Shown here piece by piece: positions 6,417 through 7,084 of a DNA stretch of 7,084 nucleotides; position 1 is the first letter of the stretch, and each line of letters opens with the position of its first letter. The translations under genes were made by a program, and so were the position numbers. The notes below the pieces were generated by a model, which worked only from the letters and a program-made list of their open reading frames with translations, made no database searches and was not told the origin of the DNA. Origin of the DNA: an uncultured Eubacteriales bacterium (lineage in GTDB: Bacteria; Bacillota; Clostridia; Oscillospirales; CAG-382); the NCBI GenBank assembly GCA_900546385.1, contig URCT01000119.1, forward strand, positions 1 to 7,084, in the 5' to 3' direction.

Positions 6417-6430
6417 ATAAAAAAGCAAAT

Positions 6431-6470
6431 CCGAAAAGCCTGTCTGCTTTTGCAGGCAGGCAGTTTTCGG
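6431..6470 (+). other. Large leader stem-loop just after the promoter
   Basis: CCGAAAA pairs with TTTTCGG at the base. After a 2-base AG bulge on the right side, GCCTGTCTGC pairs with GCAGGCAGGC (one G-T) around a TTTT loop, giving 17 base pairs in 40 bases. The G-T pair would be an A/C mismatch on the other strand, favouring a rightward RNA. No T-run follows the complete stem. The inner 10-bp stem alone is followed by AGTTTTCGG, which is weakly terminator-like. It could be an attenuator, a processing signal for tRNA maturation, or a decayed terminator. Confidence 0.6.
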
Positions 6471-6492
6471 CAAACGCGTCTTTTGACGTTTT

Positions 6493-6535
6493 CGGGGTGT
6501 AGCGCAGTTGGTAGCGCGCGTGGTTTGGGAGCGTG
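6493..6535 (+). pseudogene. Broken tRNA-Pro(UGG), 5' half only
   Basis: Acceptor 5' strand CGGGGTG, TA, D arm GCGC/GCGC with loop AGTTGGTA, G26, CGTGG and loop TTTGGGA (anticodon UGG) are intact through base 38 (6530). After that the match to a tRNA fails. GCGTG does not close the anticodon stem properly (G/G at 31-39), and no variable loop, GTTCAAAT T-loop, CACCCCG acceptor strand or CCA follows. It is a textbook tRNA-Pro front half fused to unrelated DNA (CTCATGAG palindrome at 6543-6550). Breakage in the anticodon arm fits an integration or deletion scar. A functional tRNA here is unlikely. Confidence 0.75.
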
Positions 6536-6631
6536 TGACCGCCTCATGAGCCGACCGCCGAAAGCTCGCAAAATCTCCGTTTTTCTCGCGTTTTCTTGCT
6601 TTTCCGCCGCCGTGTGTTTCGGCAAAAAACT

Positions 6632-6668
6632 TTTGACCACAGATTTGACCACTTACGGATTTGACCCC
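6632..6668. repeat. Three TTTGACC direct repeats, possible recombinase arm sites
   Basis: TTTGACCAC at 6632-6640 and 6644-6652, and TTTGACCCC at 6660-6668 (spacings 12 and 16), lie between the broken and the complete tRNA-Pro. On the minus strand a frame starting at GTG 6652 reads MVKSVVKSFLPKHTAAEK and continues into the antisense of the broken tRNA. Repeated short sites next to a tRNA resemble the arm-type sites of tyrosine integrases near attachment sites, and the frame could be the leftover of an integrase end. This is inference; no catalytic integrase residues are present. Confidence 0.45.
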
Positions 6669-6681
6669 AAAAACTCAATAT

Positions 6682-6756
6682 CGGGATGTAGGGTAACGGT
6701 CACCCACCAGTTTTGGGAACTGGCCCAAGCAGGTTCAACTCCTGTCATCCCGACCA
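6682..6756 (+). tRNA. tRNA-Pro (anticodon TGG)
   Basis: 75 bases with encoded CCA. Acceptor CGGGATG/CATCCCG is perfect; discriminator A. The anticodon stem CCAGT/ACTGG closes the loop TTTGGGA, placing TGG at 34-36. The T arm is GCAGG/CCTGT with loop TTCAACT. The D arm is unusual: GGGT/ACCC with a 7-base loop AACGGTC, which keeps GG (18-19) but is short and has C rather than A at the 21 position. G35, G36 and A73 fit proline identity. It can read CCA and CCG, and probably other CCN codons. No promoter of its own is seen in the 40 bases upstream, so it is probably made from the promoter at 6388. Confidence 0.93.
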
Positions 6757-6805
6757 AAAATCAGCCGAAAATGAGGTTTTTCGCCCCACTTTCGGCTGAT
6801 TTTTT
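6756..6805 (+). terminator. Intrinsic terminator of tRNA-Pro(TGG)
   Basis: AAAATCAGCCGAAA pairs with TTTCGGCTGATTTT (core 6757-6770 with 6790-6803), followed by T to 6805. An extra imperfect TGAGG/CCCCA pairing extends inside. The core AGCCGAAA/TTTCGGCT is the same as in the terminator of tRNA-Pro(GGG). Confidence 0.92.
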
Positions 6806-6855
6806 GCTTATAATCGGCTTTTATCCACCACTTAGGGAAAATCCCCTGACGGCAG

Positions 6856-6898
6856 AAAAGCGGCTTGCGCCGCATTTACAGCACAAGCCGCTTTTTTT
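6856..6898. terminator. Bidirectional intrinsic terminator between the tRNA unit and the right-edge gene
   Basis: AAAAGCGGCTTG (6856-6867) pairs perfectly with CAAGCCGCTTTT (6884-6895), 12 bp, with seven T (6892-6898) for rightward transcripts. Leftward, the same stem ends in CCGCTTTTCTG and would stop the gene ending at 6935. Its place between convergent units supports this. Confidence 0.85.
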
Positions 6899-6934
6899 CG
6901 GAAGGCTTTTTCTTTGACTACTGCGGCGCAAAAT

Positions 6935-7084
6935 TTACTCTGCGTTTTGTTCCAGCATTACAATGAGTTTCTTAAACGCATCTTCATCTCTGACAAAATC
7001 AAATTGTCTGTTCTCCAATGCTTTTAATTTGAGATTGCAGGCGTTCCCCTTATAATTCTTGGTCGTATCCGCTTTTTTGTACTT
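6935..7084 (-). CDS. C-terminal end of an unidentified protein (start beyond window)
   Basis: The last 49 codons and a TAA stop of a minus-strand gene are visible. The segment reads through ADTTKNYKGNACNLKLKA, ENRQFDFVRD and AFKKLIVMLEQNAE to the stop. It is charged, lysine-rich and helical at the end, with no membrane segment. The frame is open to the edge and followed by a good terminator, which supports a real gene. I do not recognise the family; no catalytic or binding motif is visible. Codons lean to A/T endings (AAA, TTA, AGA, ATT) more than in the left-hand genes, which would fit accessory DNA next to a tRNA, but 49 codons is a small sample. Confidence 0.75.
   Translation of the reverse strand, partial: KYKKADTTKNYKGNACNLKLKALENRQFDFVRDEDAFKKLIVMLEQNAE

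Noticed and set aside
6632..6668. TTTGACC repeats as a CRISPR array or as -35 boxes
   Set aside because: Repeats are too short and only three, with spacings of 12 and 16 bases; no -10 box is found 16-18 bases after any of them.
6493..6756. Split or intron-containing tRNA-Pro joining 6493-6530 with the back half at 6719-6756
   Set aside because: The acceptor strands could pair, but the anticodon stems (CGTGG against ACTGG) do not, and 6682-6756 is a complete tRNA by itself.
6348..6917. 189-codon plus-strand frame
   Set aside because: It crosses a promoter, a broken tRNA, a complete tRNA and two terminators; not a gene.

Overview
The window looks like a chromosomal segment from a Gram-positive anaerobe of the class Clostridia. 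The coding DNA is moderately GC-rich, Shine-Dalgarno (SD) sites are GGAGG-type, promoters match sigma-A consensus with TGn extensions, both complete tRNAs encode their own CCA, and the gene set (U32 protein with a long C-terminal part, short ProB without a PUA domain, MreC, DusB, a small SWIM-domain protein) fits that group. This assignment rests on recognition of families, not on a search.

Left part, 1-4714, minus strand: a compact same-direction gene string reads proB, mreC, a U32-family protein and dusB (cut by the left window edge). Gaps are about 33, 90 and 34 bases. A near-consensus promoter sits upstream of proB. DusB modifies tRNA, and the U32 protein carries the four cysteines of the Fe-S RNA hydroxylases (RlhA/TrhP type), so the last two genes plausibly share an RNA-modification theme. 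ProB starts proline synthesis and MreC organises the wall-elongation machinery. Their usual partners (proA; mreB and mreD) are not in view.

Middle, 4586-5030: no protein gene. Besides the proB and SWIM-gene promoters, it holds a strong intrinsic terminator pointing left (4744-4786) with no protein gene in front of it. With an extended -10 box at 4871-4879 this outlines an unidentified small RNA of about 120 nt.

Right part, 5031-7084: a plus-strand SWIM zinc-finger protein is followed by a proline tRNA district. It contains tRNA-Pro(GGG) with a perfect promoter and terminator, a second near-perfect promoter with a large leader hairpin, a broken 5' half of a tRNA-Pro(UGG), a TTTGACC repeat cluster, and a complete tRNA-Pro(UGG) with its terminator. 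A bidirectional terminator then faces the end of a minus-strand gene cut by the right edge. The broken tRNA, the repeats and the AT-leaning right-edge gene suggest past insertion or recombination at a tRNA site.

The best candidates for something undescribed are the orphan-terminator RNA at 4744-4864 and the leader hairpin, broken tRNA and repeat arrangement at 6388-6756.
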